Assembly (NCBI GenBank): GCA_033297075.1
Contig: MU858184.1
Coordinates: forward strand, 38,320 to 102,319
Length of the DNA: 64,000 nt
From: Rhypophila decipiens
Lineage: Eukaryota > Ascomycota > Sordariomycetes > Sordariales > Naviculisporaceae
Direction of reading: 5' to 3'
The translations under genes and the position numbers were made by a program. The notes beneath the pieces were generated by a model, which was given only the letters and a program-made list of their open reading frames with translations, was not told where the DNA came from and searched no databases. The stretch's first letter is position 1. Each line of letters opens with the position of its first letter. Positions 44,569-54,685 of this stretch are shown here, piece by piece.

Positions 44569-44658
44569 GGGTACATGGTCTAGTGGTATGATTTTCGCTT
44601 TGCATACTATAATAGTTGCTAATGTGAACGGTCCCCGGTTCGATCCCGGGTGTATCCA
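44569..44658 (+). tRNA. tRNA-Ala(UGC) with 18-nt intron
   Basis: All arms can be paired by eye. The acceptor is GGGTACA with TGTATCC and discriminator A44658, and includes the G3-U70 pair that identifies alanine tRNAs. The D arm is GTC...GAT. The anticodon stem TTCGC pairs with GTGAA; loop TTTGCA/T has anticodon TGC at 44601-44603. The T arm is CCCGG-TTCGATC-CCGGG. The intron 44605-44622 sits after position 37, the standard place for eukaryotic tRNA introns. The mature molecule would be 72 nt before CCA addition. Confidence 0.93.
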
Positions 44659-44682
44659 TCTTTTTATCTTTTTCCTTTTTTA
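44659..44682 (+). terminator. T-run terminator of the tRNA gene
   Basis: Immediately after the discriminator base come runs of five to six T (TTTTTATCTTTTTCCTTTTTT), the usual RNA polymerase III terminator. Confidence 0.85.
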
Positions 44683-45294
44683 TACGCGCCTCATTATATG
44701 TTGGAATAGGAGATAGACGGGAGAAGAGCTGTGACTTTTTCTTTTTTTTTGTTCATATATACCCTGTTCAGGATTATTCCTGTACTATATTTGGCACTTC
44801 CTAGCTCTTAGTAATGTGTTTTCTTAGTACAACCATTCATAATTTCTGGATGCCTTAGACGGCGTCCCGCCGTGGCCGCCAATCACCTTTAGGCTTTCGC
44901 GGCTTCTTTGTGGTCTGCGGCAAGGCTTGGGTGAGTTGCCCAACGAGAATAGATGACCGTCTGTAGACTAGGTCTAGCATGGGGTTAGTTCTAGAGGTTC
45001 TTGTGTACGGCCGCACTACGGCGCTAATTTTACCGATACTACCGGTGTGAGCAAGATTCGCCACAATTCCCGGACCGGGCCCGATTGACGCTGCGATCAA
45101 GATTCACACCGATCCCCGACCGGGGCCGATGCCGCTGATTGCTGCTCCGATCGAGGGAGCGAGAGGGCCAGTCTTGTGCGAATAGGATAGTCAGTTCTCC
45201 TCCTCCTACAACTCTCCCTCCTTAGTCCTACAACTCACCACCTACGACCTCTCACACTTCCGAGTCCCTACCAAGACATTCAGCAGAAGCAATC
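44683..45294. other. intergenic, possible repeat remnant
   Basis: GC-rich from about 44850, with an 81-aa minus-strand frame (45100-44855) ending in a Lys/Arg/Pro-rich tail. It might be a fragment of a mobile-element ORF but has no domain. A diverged direct repeat lies at 45052-45151. Confidence 0.4.
45052..45151 (+). repeat. diverged ~50-bp direct repeat
   Basis: CAAGATTCGCCACAATTCCC (from 45052) and CAAGATTCACACCGATCCCC (from 45098) both continue with a GACCGGG-type core, a GATTG-GCTGC part and end in GAT. Two imperfect tandem copies. Confidence 0.5.
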
Positions 45295-45622
45295 ATGGGC
45301 AAGTCTACCAGCCGCGGCAAATCATACAAGCAGAAGCATGTCCGGCCCTTTCTAGAGGCCATCGCCAGAGAAAAGTACGAACCGATGAGCCAGTACACAC
45401 CCAGCGAGTACCAGGCCGGCGAGGCCAAAACCATTGACCAGGATCAATATTTCCGCCTTAACCATCAAAGAGTAAGTTTCAAGTCTAGATATAGGAACCC
45501 TCTATCCCACTCATTATTTTAACTTTCTTGGACAGATTTTATCTTGGACGGACTTTGTCTTTAGAATAGACAGAAGGTCAAAAGAAGGTAAAGGTTTTTA
45601 CAAGTATTCTCAAAGTATATAG
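45295..45622 (+). CDS. Very small hypothetical protein
   Basis: Two exons, 45295-45471 and 45536-45622, with a GTAAGT...GACAG intron at 45472-45535; 87 aa. Exon 1 has fungal-like codon use and encodes a basic N-terminus (MGKSTSRGKSYKQKHVRPFL) followed by EAIAREKYEPMSQYTPSEYQ. Exon 2 is AT-rich and less coding-like. No domain is recognised. Alternatively, read-through of the donor gives a 75-aa protein with an unrelated tail. Support comes from codon use and the consensus start context only. Confidence 0.45.
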
Positions 45623-46144
45623 TAAGTAATCCTAATAGCAATCCAAAGCCCCTTACTTACGTAGGAATCCTAATACCTAATAATACCGGGAGCGCTAGGT
45701 GACCCGTTGTGGCCAAACTACACTACTCTGTCCTCTGCTCTTTGATGCGCGAGGTCACTAATAAAGCAAGCTCATATGACCTCTGGAAAACCACAACCCG
45801 ATGGATAGTAGATCTTGGTAGTCCGTTGGCTGTATACGACTATTCTGCTTCAAGGGCACGTACGCCCTCAGCTCTTCCTTGATTAGCCAGGTCGAATCAA
45901 CCCGCCTCGAACTACCCCACCCCGATGTAGCCCTAACTTGGTGAAAATATCGATCTTTTTCTCGTTTGGGTAGATGGTTGTGGCTGGGTAGATGCATTGA
46001 AATAAGTGGTTTAACGTGAGGGGAAATGAGGGGAAAGTTTCAAGTGCTTAAGGCGCTATCGATCAAATATTTAAGCCATACCTACCCCTCATCCTCCATG
46101 GTAACCATGCCCATCATCACCAGCATCCTGACTGTCCCAGCACC
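45623..46144. other. intergenic
   Basis: Promoter region of the deaminase-like gene. No gene seen. Confidence 0.5.
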
Positions 46145-46849
46145 ATGGCTACGGAATCAAGCATACCACATGGCCCATCCGCTTTGCTCACGGCCATCAT
46201 CAAGACCATCCAAGACAAGATCATCCCCCTCACTCAAGACCTGGTAGCCACAGGAGGCTCGCCATTCGGCGCCGCCGTGCTCACCCAGTCGAGCCTCGAA
46301 ACAATAACCGCCACGGTGAACGCCTACAGAGACTCACCACTCCTGCACGGGGAGACGAACTGCATCCGTGAGTTCTTCGACACGCCCGCCGAGCAGAGAC
46401 CAGATGCCAGCACCTGCATCTTCTTCTCCACGCATGAGCCGTGCGCGCTCTGCCTCAGCGGCATCGCCTGGACCGGATTTCCCATTCTCATCTTCCTTTT
46501 CTCGTACGAGTACACGCGCGACTCGGTAGCTATCCCAGAAGATATTGAGATTCTTCAGGAGCTCTTTCGCGTGCCGGTACCGGGGGATACTGAGGAAACA
46601 CTTGCTGCTCGGCCGTTGTATAACAAGAAGAATAAGTTCTTTTCGGCGCGATCTGTCGAGGAACTTTTGGCAGACGTTGAGGATGAGGAGGAGAGAGGCA
46701 GACTTGGCACGCAGATTCAAAAGATTAAGGAGGTGTATGATCAGTTCTCTCGCGATTGGACAGCGTCGGATAGGCAGAACCCTTGGCAGCGGCATTACCA
46801 AGGTCGTGGAGCAGAGTTCCCACAAGGGGAAGCATACCTATCTCGGTAG
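46145..46849 (+). CDS. Cytidine/deoxycytidylate deaminase-fold protein
   Basis: Single exon, 234 aa. The zinc-binding motifs of the CDA superfamily are present: H-G-E at 68-70 (HGETNCIREFF, His ligand and proton-shuttle Glu) and P-C-x-x-C at 99-103 (EPCALCLSGI). GGSPFGAAVL at about 37-46 matches the strand before the first motif in the guanine-deaminase/tRNA-deaminase branch. C-terminal to about 120 the chain is charged, mostly helical and lineage-specific (EELLADVEDEEERGRLG). The fold and zinc site are well supported; the substrate (free base, nucleoside or RNA) cannot be read from the sequence. Fungal paralogues of this size are mostly uncharacterised. Confidence 0.85.
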   Translation: MATESSIPHGPSALLTAIIKTIQDKIIPLTQDLVATGGSPFGAAVLTQSSLETITATVNAYRDSPLLHGETNCIREFFDTPAEQRPDASTCIFFSTHEPCALCLSGIAWTGFPILIFLFSYEYTRDSVAIPEDIEILQELFRVPVPGDTEETLAARPLYNKKNKFFSARSVEELLADVEDEEERGRLGTQIQKIKEVYDQFSRDWTASDRQNPWQRHYQGRGAEFPQGEAYLSR

Positions 46850-47057
46850 CAGACAGACCAGACAGTTACAATGTGGGCATCGGCATGATGTTAATCACCA
46901 TCTTATAATATATCCCGAATATAATTGAATTTCCACACTTTTATATCTCAGATTGGTCCAACATCTTATTGTTGCGCAATAAACACAATGCCTCAAGTCT
47001 GTGAGTACTTAATATAGGACTTGTAGCAGGAAGGCAAGGAGTCCTTGTACTGAGCAG

Positions 47058-47808
47058 TTGAATCAATGGCTGGGATTTGATGAAATTTGTGTCGATAGTG
47101 CAAACCCGCAGATGGACGCGATAAGATCAGGGGCTGAGCTAGGCACGAAGGAGTGGCTCCCTGACGCCGGGATAGAAGACATCTTTTTACACGGGAAAGG
47201 TTCTGGCCCACATGAGAATCCGCCTAGGATGCACCCTCGGAATAAATGGTGGATGGTTTTGGATAACGAGGAGTTGTGTGACTTTGAGACTCAGAGTAGC
47301 GCAACTAGGGAGAACAAGGATGATAGTTGGATGCGGGTTTATGAGATTCTCCCGGAACTCGCTGCTCCAAGTATGGATCGTCGGGTTGATGTTGAAATGA
47401 TCCGAGACTGGGTGATGGACCATACTGGAGATTTGGAAAGTGCAGAAGAGGACGATTGGGAAGTGCGGTGTTTGAGGTTGCTGCTGGTGTCACTGGGCGA
47501 CCCTTGATAATGGTTGATGTGGAGACCTTAGGTCTCGATCGTCTGGTGAGGATGGCCAGAGCAAACTGAAGGATGATATGGAGAATACGGGGAAAGAAGT
47601 GGACGGCCTGGACGAAGTCGCGGTAGAAGACGATACCGAGAATGAGGAGTCTCAGGTCCACCTGCTCTGGAGAGATGCCAAGGGGAATATCATCAAAGAG
47701 ACATACACTAATATAAGGATACTGTCGTGGTTGCAGGATAATATTGGAAGGCTGTTATTATCTGAGACGCCGCTCTGGACTGAATCGGGGCTAGGGAAGC
47801 TGAGCTAG
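47058..47808 (+). pseudogene. Unresolved or decayed gene
   Basis: Two coding-like blocks on the plus strand: 47058-47507 (acidic, DEICVDSANPQMDAIRSGAE, then WWMVLDNEELCDFE and DWEVRCLRLLLVSLGDP) and 47578-47808 (VHLLWRDAKGNIIKETYTNI, ILSWLQDNIG). The first has no good start codon in its own frame, and an obvious splice from the ATG at 46988 does not keep the phase. After GDP the +1 frame continues with PLIMVDVETLGLDRLVRMA, suggesting a frame disruption near 47500. No family is recognised. It may be a pseudogene, or a real gene with introns I failed to place. Confidence 0.3.
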
Positions 47809-47907
47809 ATCGCTAAATCGTCCCACAGCTAACCTCCCGGGTCATTCCAACGATGACCTTTTGCTCCCTCTTGAGCCTCCTTTTCTGGCCATTTTCCTTG
47901 CCAAATA

Positions 47908-48981
47908 TCACCAATCATCATCATCCTCATTCTTCCCCGCCTGTGTGACCTCATCCGGCGTAGGCAGCCTCAGCCACGCGGGGAAACAACGTGGGCCCTC
48001 GTCAAGGTCTAGAGAACGGCGCCACGGGTCCGGCCAAAGTCCGAGCTCAGCCAGCCTCTTCTGGTCCCAGAGGAACAACCCTAGCTTACGAAAGGGCTGA
48101 AATGGCAGTCGTTGCAACGTATATGTTGCCACCTCATCAGCAGGCGGCCTGGCATGATTGGTAATATAGGTCCAAGCCGTGGCCTCCCATGCGACCTTGC
48201 CCGACAGCCGCCGACGCGCTCTTGGGCCAAGGCTTGGATTCTCGCAACGGCAACTGTGATCCGCATTCTTCCTGTCCCAAGGATCTGGAAGCCGAAATGA
48301 GCCACAGGGCAAGCGTCCAACATCGCAAATCTCGTTCTTAGCCTTGATCACTTCAATGAACTCCACCACGGTCAAGACCTGTTCACGCTGAAATCCTCCT
48401 GCGAAAAAGTGTCCCCCATCGATTGAGGCGCTTCCAAGTATAGACAACATTGGTGTCTCCCATCCTTTGCTCAGACGCCCCTTAAGGCGTGCCACTTTGA
48501 GCTCATAGAAGTATTGCACGCGCCAGAAAGACATTATTGTCCGGTGCTCCTCGGTCCAAGACGGCGCTCCCAGATCCTTTCCTGATTGTGCCCTGCACCT
48601 CAGGCTCTCCCAACACCGATCCAAACATAAATGTGCAAGGACGTGAACTCTGTGAACAAGGCGGAGAAACCTCCGGAGCAACGGAACCGTGAGAAGGTCA
48701 CCGACAGTAGAGTAATACAGACGAAGTGTGCTCAGGTCTTCCCATCTGTGGTGTTTAAAGACACCAGCGCGTATGCGGATGATCATGCGCATGAGACGCT
48801 GAACAGAGCCGGGAACACTAGCTTCGAGCACGAGCTCGAATGTCTTTGCCGGCGCATGTATTTCAAAGATGGACGAGAGCCGCCTGGATGTATTGACAGG
48901 ACTGAAGAGCGCGGACAAGTCGGGACAGTTTTGGAGAATTTGTAGTAGAATCTCGGTGGGCAGGTGGTGTAGGTGGTCCAT
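47908..48981 (-). CDS. F-box protein
   Basis: Single exon, 357 aa. The N-terminus MDHLHHLPTEILLQILQNCP is a typical F-box start (LPxEIL..IL), continuing DLSALFSPVNTSRRLSSIFE. The remainder is rich in Trp, Arg and Leu (RRFLRLVHRVHVLAHLCL, PFQPFRKLGLFLWDQKRLAE) as in fungal F-box proteins with undefined substrate domains; no LRR or WD repeats are seen. A probable SKP1 adaptor; the target is unknown. Confidence 0.8.
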   Translation of the reverse strand: MDHLHHLPTEILLQILQNCPDLSALFSPVNTSRRLSSIFEIHAPAKTFELVLEASVPGSVQRLMRMIIRIRAGVFKHHRWEDLSTLRLYYSTVGDLLTVPLLRRFLRLVHRVHVLAHLCLDRCWESLRCRAQSGKDLGAPSWTEEHRTIMSFWRVQYFYELKVARLKGRLSKGWETPMLSILGSASIDGGHFFAGGFQREQVLTVVEFIEVIKAKNEICDVGRLPCGSFRLPDPWDRKNADHSCRCENPSLGPRARRRLSGKVAWEATAWTYITNHARPPADEVATYTLQRLPFQPFRKLGLFLWDQKRLAELGLWPDPWRRSLDLDEGPRCFPAWLRLPTPDEVTQAGKNEDDDDW

Positions 48982-49752
48982 AATGGGAAGGGTTGTCCTG
49001 TGGTGGAGACTGATGACGAGTTGATGCGGTGTGCAGATTTCAGATTCCTTCCTTACTGATTTTACTGAGGGGAAATTTCACGTGGGTATGGTGCCACACC
49101 TTTACGTGTATGCCAATGTGGTAACAATTGCTGCACCCACCCAAAATATCCGCATAACCACCACCACCAACATCAACATCAAGACATCAAATCCAGTTAA
49201 ATCCAGTCAGTTCAGTCAAGCCAGTCAAAGCCAGTCAAATCCAGTCAGTTCCAGTCAGTTCAGTCAAGCCAGTCAAAGTTCAGTCAAAGCCAGTTAGTTC
49301 AGTCAAAGCCAGTCAGTTTAGTCAAATCCAGTCAGTTCAGTCAAATCCAGTCAGTTCAATTGAATCCAGTAAGTCCAGTTAGTTCAGTTAAATCCAGTTA
49401 AGTAGTTGTGTGCACGGACGATTTTATCGGCGGTGTGTTTGAATTGTTGCCACATTGGCACAGACGTAAGCCTGTAGCACCATACGTGGGCGGTTGTCCT
49501 TCAGCCCAAAGATAAGTCTGCCTTGGCCAATCACGGTGGGCGATAAGCGAGAAGTTCTGCCTTGAATCAATCGACCACTCATGTTCGTTGAATATTATTC
49601 CCTCAGGGTCCATCTGTGATATCCAGCTCGATCAACAAGAATTTTCCTTTGACTGACAAGCGGTTCTTTTACATTGTTTGTTTTGCTTCTTCCCTTCTTT
49701 TCCCTTTCTTATTTTGTCTTTTTACATCCGCAGTTCTTTCTCTGAAAACATA
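48982..49752. promoter_or_regulatory. divergent intergenic region with minisatellite
   Basis: Lies between the divergent F-box (-) and CorA-like (+) genes, so it should contain both promoters. The centre is the CAGTCA-rich array listed separately; the last 90 bp before 49753 are pyrimidine-rich. Confidence 0.5.
49191..49401 (+). repeat. CAGTCA-based minisatellite (~210 bp)
   Basis: More than 25 short units of CAGTCA, CAGTTC and CCAGT follow each other (for example TCAAATCCAGTCAGTTCAG). They build higher-order units of about 20 bp with mostly T/C and A/G changes towards the right end. Confidence 0.9.
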
Positions 49753-52455
49753 ATGCGACAGGATCCCGGACCCGAGATCTTGTCTAGGGAGGCGTCCCCG
49801 GCAGGCAAGATCCACTGCCAGGTTATGGACATTCATCAAGATGACACCGAGAGAGATGTTCCCCTTACGAGCCGCTTTTTCATGTCGACGCCAGAAGAGG
49901 CTGTCTTGGCTCCCGCAGACTCGGCGAAGTATACCTGCAGGTGGATGTACGTAACTGCATCATTTCCATGGCCATGAATGGCTAGTTGAGGCAAGATGAA
50001 GCTAATATGCATACTTCGACAGACACCTAACAGATCGATCGCCTACAATTCCTGGGTTTGCGGTGAGTGAGGCAATAATTACGGATAACTATCACAAGCT
50101 CCCGCTAATGATAGTATCCCTCCAGACCACAGTGGATCGAATGATGAGGAACTACAGCGACAAGCAGCGGAAGCTTGTCCAAGACGGGCTTCACAGAGTG
50201 CGACGGCAAGGTGAGACCACGGGCTTTTACGGCCCAAAGCTACGACCTGGCTTTGTGCCTCTCAAGTCCAAAGACCAACAGGGGAATATGCGCAGCTTCA
50301 TTGAATTGTCAGCTGCACCGGACCCTGAGCTCGAGACGCCAGCATTTGCCTCTTTCCCTACGCTTCACTTCTAGCCCCCGCCTCCTTCAGTGACAGGTTC
50401 CCATCGGCCCACTTCATCGGCCAACATGTTACCTAGCCACGAGGCTGTTTACGCACTTGACCCCAATGGACACAGACCTAAGTCGCTCTTGCAATATCAC
50501 TACAAGTTCGGAAAGGACGTTGGAGATCACTCGGTCGGGGCATCTTCAATCACATTTGCGGCGCAGTCCAATATTCCGGTGGTGATGGATGCGTGGTGCC
50601 TGGTCATCGACAAGAAGAACATCATAACCATCTCGGGGTTCGTGGGGAGTACAGCTTGGCCGCTGGGTATCCGACACAAGAACAACTGAGTCAGACTTCC
50701 CTATTCTTTCCGAATGTCATGTCAAGACTACTTTGGGCGGCAGCCTGATCTTCTGCAGGGTCTTCGTGTACTGGAAGGGTGGGCCTCGTACAAGTTTATG
50801 GTGTGGAGGACCTACACTTGGGTCGCCGGTGGTTGCAGTGTGCTGGCCAGCTTTATTCCGGGAGGTTGGATTCCCGGCTACTTTCTGAATTCCCTTTTGT
50901 ATTCGGGTCTGGGAGTCCAGTTTGATTTTCCTAATTCCGTCAGACTGTGGACACTTGCCAGCCTCTTGGACCCCTCAGATCTCGGTCAGGTAAGTTTACT
51001 CTTTTCTGACATTTTTATGAGTATCTTCTCACCGACCGTCTAGAAACGAGATCACGCTTTCCAACAATCGGCGTCTGTTATACTGAATGCTTTAGGTTGC
51101 CAAGTTCGCCATGCCGAACAGCTTGAGCTGAGAAAGGCCTCGACCCAATACGTCGACGATTGGCTCAAGGTAGACGAGCTCATCCGAGCGCATGTGGATC
51201 CTTCTGATGAGTTGTTCAAGGCCATCAGAAAGGTGTGGGCCATATATGTACATTTCCATATGAATTTTCTTGTTGACAGTAAAGGCATGGTGTACAGCTT
51301 ACATCAGCGAGGCGCCCTTAGGAAGGTGGCGCATAGGGCAAAGATATGGCTGTTCCAAATCTTTGGCCAAGTTGAGCTCAAGAATAACCAATGTATCGAG
51401 CTCAAAAACATTCCGGTCACATTTCAACCACGAAAACGAGGGGAGACCTTGAAGGATCTCGAAGACGATTTCTTCGATGCAAGGGCGAAATTGAGGATTC
51501 AACTCGAACTCACTAGCGAGGGCATCCGCGACATCGAAAAGCACCAGAACAACGAGATGTTGAAGGATATCCATAGCTCAGCCGCCCACCCAGCCATGGC
51601 CTGCTTGTTCCGGATGTGCACTCTGTCAACGCCGTCTAGATTCCTGATATCTTCGCGAGACATTAGCGACATGTATGCAAGAGCGACAGCTCAACTGGTA
51701 TGAATCCCAATCAACTCTTTTTGGCGTCGGCTTTGTGCATGGATATTGACCCTACACTCTAGGAATGGCTCACCCGGAAGTCGGTCACGCAGTCAATCAT
51801 ATACCAAATATCCGACATAGAGGACGAACTCAGTATCATTCAAAAAGTGATTCTCGAACAAAAGACTGTAATTTCTCAGGTAGCCACGAACCTCGCAAAG
51901 TTTCTCTCCCTTCCTGCTTCAAGATCAGGCAACCCGGAGGCTCCATTGGCACCGATCCCCACGCAAGTGGCATTGAGAGGTCCATCTCATTCAACGTCGT
52001 CAACTGAAAGTGATTTTAGGCCGGGCAACGTTCAGAGTCGCGTGCTGCCCGTGAATGTCATTGTCGAAAGACTTCAACACAGTGTGCTCGAAAAGCATAA
52101 TATCCTCAAGGCCGAAATCGAGCAGCACGAAGAAACTGTCAGGCGACTGAAGTCTAAAGCCGCACTGCTGATCAATATTAAGAATGAAGGGCAAGGAATG
52201 GCCATCTTTGTGTTCACCATCGTCACGGTTATCTTCCTTCCGTTATCGTTCGCGGCAACCTATCTCGGCATGAACACCAACGATATCCGGGATATGGATC
52301 GCGGACAGTGGACTTTCTGGGCTATTGGAAGTCCTCTCACTGTTGTCGTGGTATTGGGTGCATGGCTAGTTGCCAGCCGAGGGCTTGAGTGGAGCAATTC
52401 CAGGCAGGCGAGGAGGTTGAGAAATGCGGAGGATTGGAAATGGGTCCAAAACTGA
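49753..52455 (+). CDS. CorA-like metal-ion transporter protein, possibly decayed
   Basis: Clear exons are 49753-49946, 50023-50062, 50126 onward, then ...-50989, 51044-51697 and 51763-52455. The C-terminal part is convincing: EWLTRKSVTQ, a coiled coil, and two membrane helices with the CorA signature GMN between them (FAATYLGMNTNDIRDMDRGQ). RWIH at the first splice and SFPTLHF also fit fungal CorA-like proteins. Between 50126 and 50989 one frame is open except for a TAG at 50372-50374 and a TGA at 50687-50689. Introns 50212-50390 (GTGAGA donor, pyrimidine-rich acceptor) and 50642-50758 would remove both stops and keep the phase, but they delete family-like sequence. The gene is therefore either intact with these introns or recently inactivated. 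Function by family: divalent cation transport at a membrane. Confidence 0.65.
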
Positions 52456-52558
52456 AAGGCCAACGGTTAAATGCCAAAACCCTTTCTTCAAATTCTTTGT
52501 TACTCTCTATTTGTCATCGAGTTTCATATCCCGAGTTCCTCAGACTCCGATTTATTCA

Positions 52559-53968
52559 TCAGCTGGTGGAACACGACGGAGCACACTGACGCCTTTTATT
52601 CCCTTTTTCAATTACGTCCCCCTCGTCAGCGTCCTCATTGGTCTCATAGATCCACCATCCAAGCTCAGGGGCAACTGCATCGAAACGCAACTCAGCCGCC
52701 GGGGCGCCTTCGCTTCTCGATTGTTGGCTTATCAACCTCCGTTGTCTTCTCTGCCTCGGGGTCTCAGCCCTCCGACCCCCCCACTTGAACTTCTCAATGT
52801 CATCATCCTCCGACTCCGACTCCCCAGCGCCTTCCTTCTCCGGCAGCGGCAGGCCCTCCAACTGCACACCCAAATCAGCGTGCCTGCCCGGTCTCATGCC
52901 CACCGACCCAGCAACCATCTTGCACTTTCTCACTTCGATCAATTCCCCATTATGAAACCACTTGACTTTGACCGGCACAGTACTCCACCCAGCAACAACA
53001 TCAGCAGGATCAATAGGAGAGTACTCGACGCCATCGACCTTTACGACAGAATCTTCCGGCCTATACCGGTGGAACGTGTTCTTCTTCCCGTCCTCATCCC
53101 AGAAACAAAACGTAGAAATCCAACCCGTCAACAGCTCCGACGGTCCACCGCTCATGTTATACCTCGGGCGCTCGCGACTAGCAATGACGCGCCAAAACTC
53201 CAACACCTCCTTCGAAAGCGGCTCATCGAAACTCTTGACAAACCAACGCGCCAATGGCTCCAACAAGCTACAAAACTCGTCGGCCTCCTTGTGCGGAAAC
53301 TCCCTAATCTTTTTGACCCGATTCTGCAAATCCATCCAATCTTCTCTCGTCCCCAGCAACGTGACAGAAGGAATCCCGCAGGTCTCACAACAAAAATTGT
53401 AATCAAAATATTTCTGCATCGCGCCCATAAGAAGCACTGCCCCAACAGCACGATCATTTTCCGTGGTAGTCGTAAACTCTGGCAAAATCCAGGGAACCAT
53501 CTCATCATCATTCACATTCTTGGAAATCTCCTCCGTCATGGCTTTTGCAAACCAGGCGTAATCGACCGAGTCTGGAGTTCCGTGCTGCCAGACCTCGAGC
53601 TGCCTTTTGCCCTCGTGCGCGACAAAGAACTTGCGGATTTGTTCCGCGTTGGCGTTGATGAAGAAGCCTAGCTGGCAGAGGATCGCCAGCCAGATGTCAT
53701 CTGGTCGGAGGACGAGATGGTGATGGTTGTTCCATGCTTCGATGACGGATTGGACGAGGCCGTTGTGGGAGGGAGTTATTCCCACATTCGTCTCGGGGCC
53801 TTTGGAGGAAGTGGAGGGCAATTGCGGGTCGAATGTGCTCTGCATTAGACCATTTTTGCCTAGGTTCCTGAGGTCGATTTTCGTTTTGAGGATGGCTTGG
53901 GCATCGGTTGTTGTTGACATGAGCCAGGTGTCGCCTTCGATGGGCTGCGTGCGGATCGTGACCGGCAT
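52559..53968 (-). CDS. DUF4419 domain protein
   Basis: Single exon, 469 aa from MPVTIRTQPIEGDTW. The DUF4419 core covers most of the chain: SHNGLVQSVIEAWNNHHHLVLRPDDIWLAIL with FFINANAEQIRKFFVAHEGK, MTEEISKNVNDDEMVPWILP, CCETCGIPSVTLLGTREDW, WFVKSFDEP, FWRVIASRERPRYNMSGGPS and LTGWISTFCFWDEDGK. The C-terminus is acidic then basic (ESESEDDDIEKFKW). Function is unknown. The ORF is open 56 codons upstream to 54136, but the DUF4419-like start lies at 53968. It ends 103 bp from the convergent CorA-like gene. Confidence 0.9.
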   Translation of the reverse strand: MPVTIRTQPIEGDTWLMSTTTDAQAILKTKIDLRNLGKNGLMQSTFDPQLPSTSSKGPETNVGITPSHNGLVQSVIEAWNNHHHLVLRPDDIWLAILCQLGFFINANAEQIRKFFVAHEGKRQLEVWQHGTPDSVDYAWFAKAMTEEISKNVNDDEMVPWILPEFTTTTENDRAVGAVLLMGAMQKYFDYNFCCETCGIPSVTLLGTREDWMDLQNRVKKIREFPHKEADEFCSLLEPLARWFVKSFDEPLSKEVLEFWRVIASRERPRYNMSGGPSELLTGWISTFCFWDEDGKKNTFHRYRPEDSVVKVDGVEYSPIDPADVVAGWSTVPVKVKWFHNGELIEVRKCKMVAGSVGMRPGRHADLGVQLEGLPLPEKEGAGESESEDDDIEKFKWGGRRAETPRQRRQRRLISQQSRSEGAPAAELRFDAVAPELGWWIYETNEDADEGDVIEKGNKRRQCAPSCSTS

Positions 53969-54685
53969 GGTGAAGAATAGGGCTGTTGTACTGATTGGAT
54001 GTGTGCAAATGTGTGCTTTGTTGTCGTGCTGGGAAAAGGTGATGGTCGACAATAGATATAGACTTGGAGTTGAGAGTGAGGGGAAATGGGTTGGTCGTGT
54101 GGCTATGCTGGGGATTCCGTCATTGTTATATACCACAGGGGCCGCGTCAGAGTCCGAGGGGACGAATCCTGGTGGAACCTTGTTGCCTGATTGAATGACC
54201 TTGGCGGCATTTGTGTATGGGGACCGCTAGGTCCTAGTACCAGGCAGGCAATGCAGCCCAGGACCGTAACTCGAGCAGAATGGAATACAATGCTTATTTT
54301 CTTGACTCTTGGTCCAAACAAATAAAAAGCATACCCTAGTTTTAAACCTTAATTCTAGATTCACACATATCACGGAAGGCAGATCAATTTGTAAAAGGGT
54401 AGGGTAAAATGGTTTGTTTATAATCCTCCGCGCTGCAAATTAAGTGTTATAAAAGCAGCCCCGATCTAATACTACAAGACTTTAGAGTCTAGTCTCTCGC
54501 TAGTCCCTAAGGCAAGAGAGAAAACCATACCCAAGTTCCATATCCCGTCATATCTATACACCTATCCTTCTCCCTAAGATTCTCCTGCCCTTATCAAATA
54601 GTTTCATACTAGAGGAGATTATTATTCCCGCAGCGAATCTATTGGTCCATCCACTCTTTCCCCGCATACCGATAGAAAACTATCC
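53969..54685. other. intergenic, partly AT-rich
   Basis: Promoter of the DUF4419 gene, then an AT-rich stretch (about 54330-54640) with TAGTCTCTCGCTAGTCC-like phrases. No gene seen. Confidence 0.5.

Noticed and set aside
49191..49401. CRISPR array
   Set aside because: Units are too short, contiguous and lack spacers; this is a eukaryotic minisatellite.
52424..53671. 415-aa plus-strand open frame
   Set aside because: Antisense to the DUF4419 gene, no domain, Arg/Ser/Pro-rich composition typical of antisense shadows.
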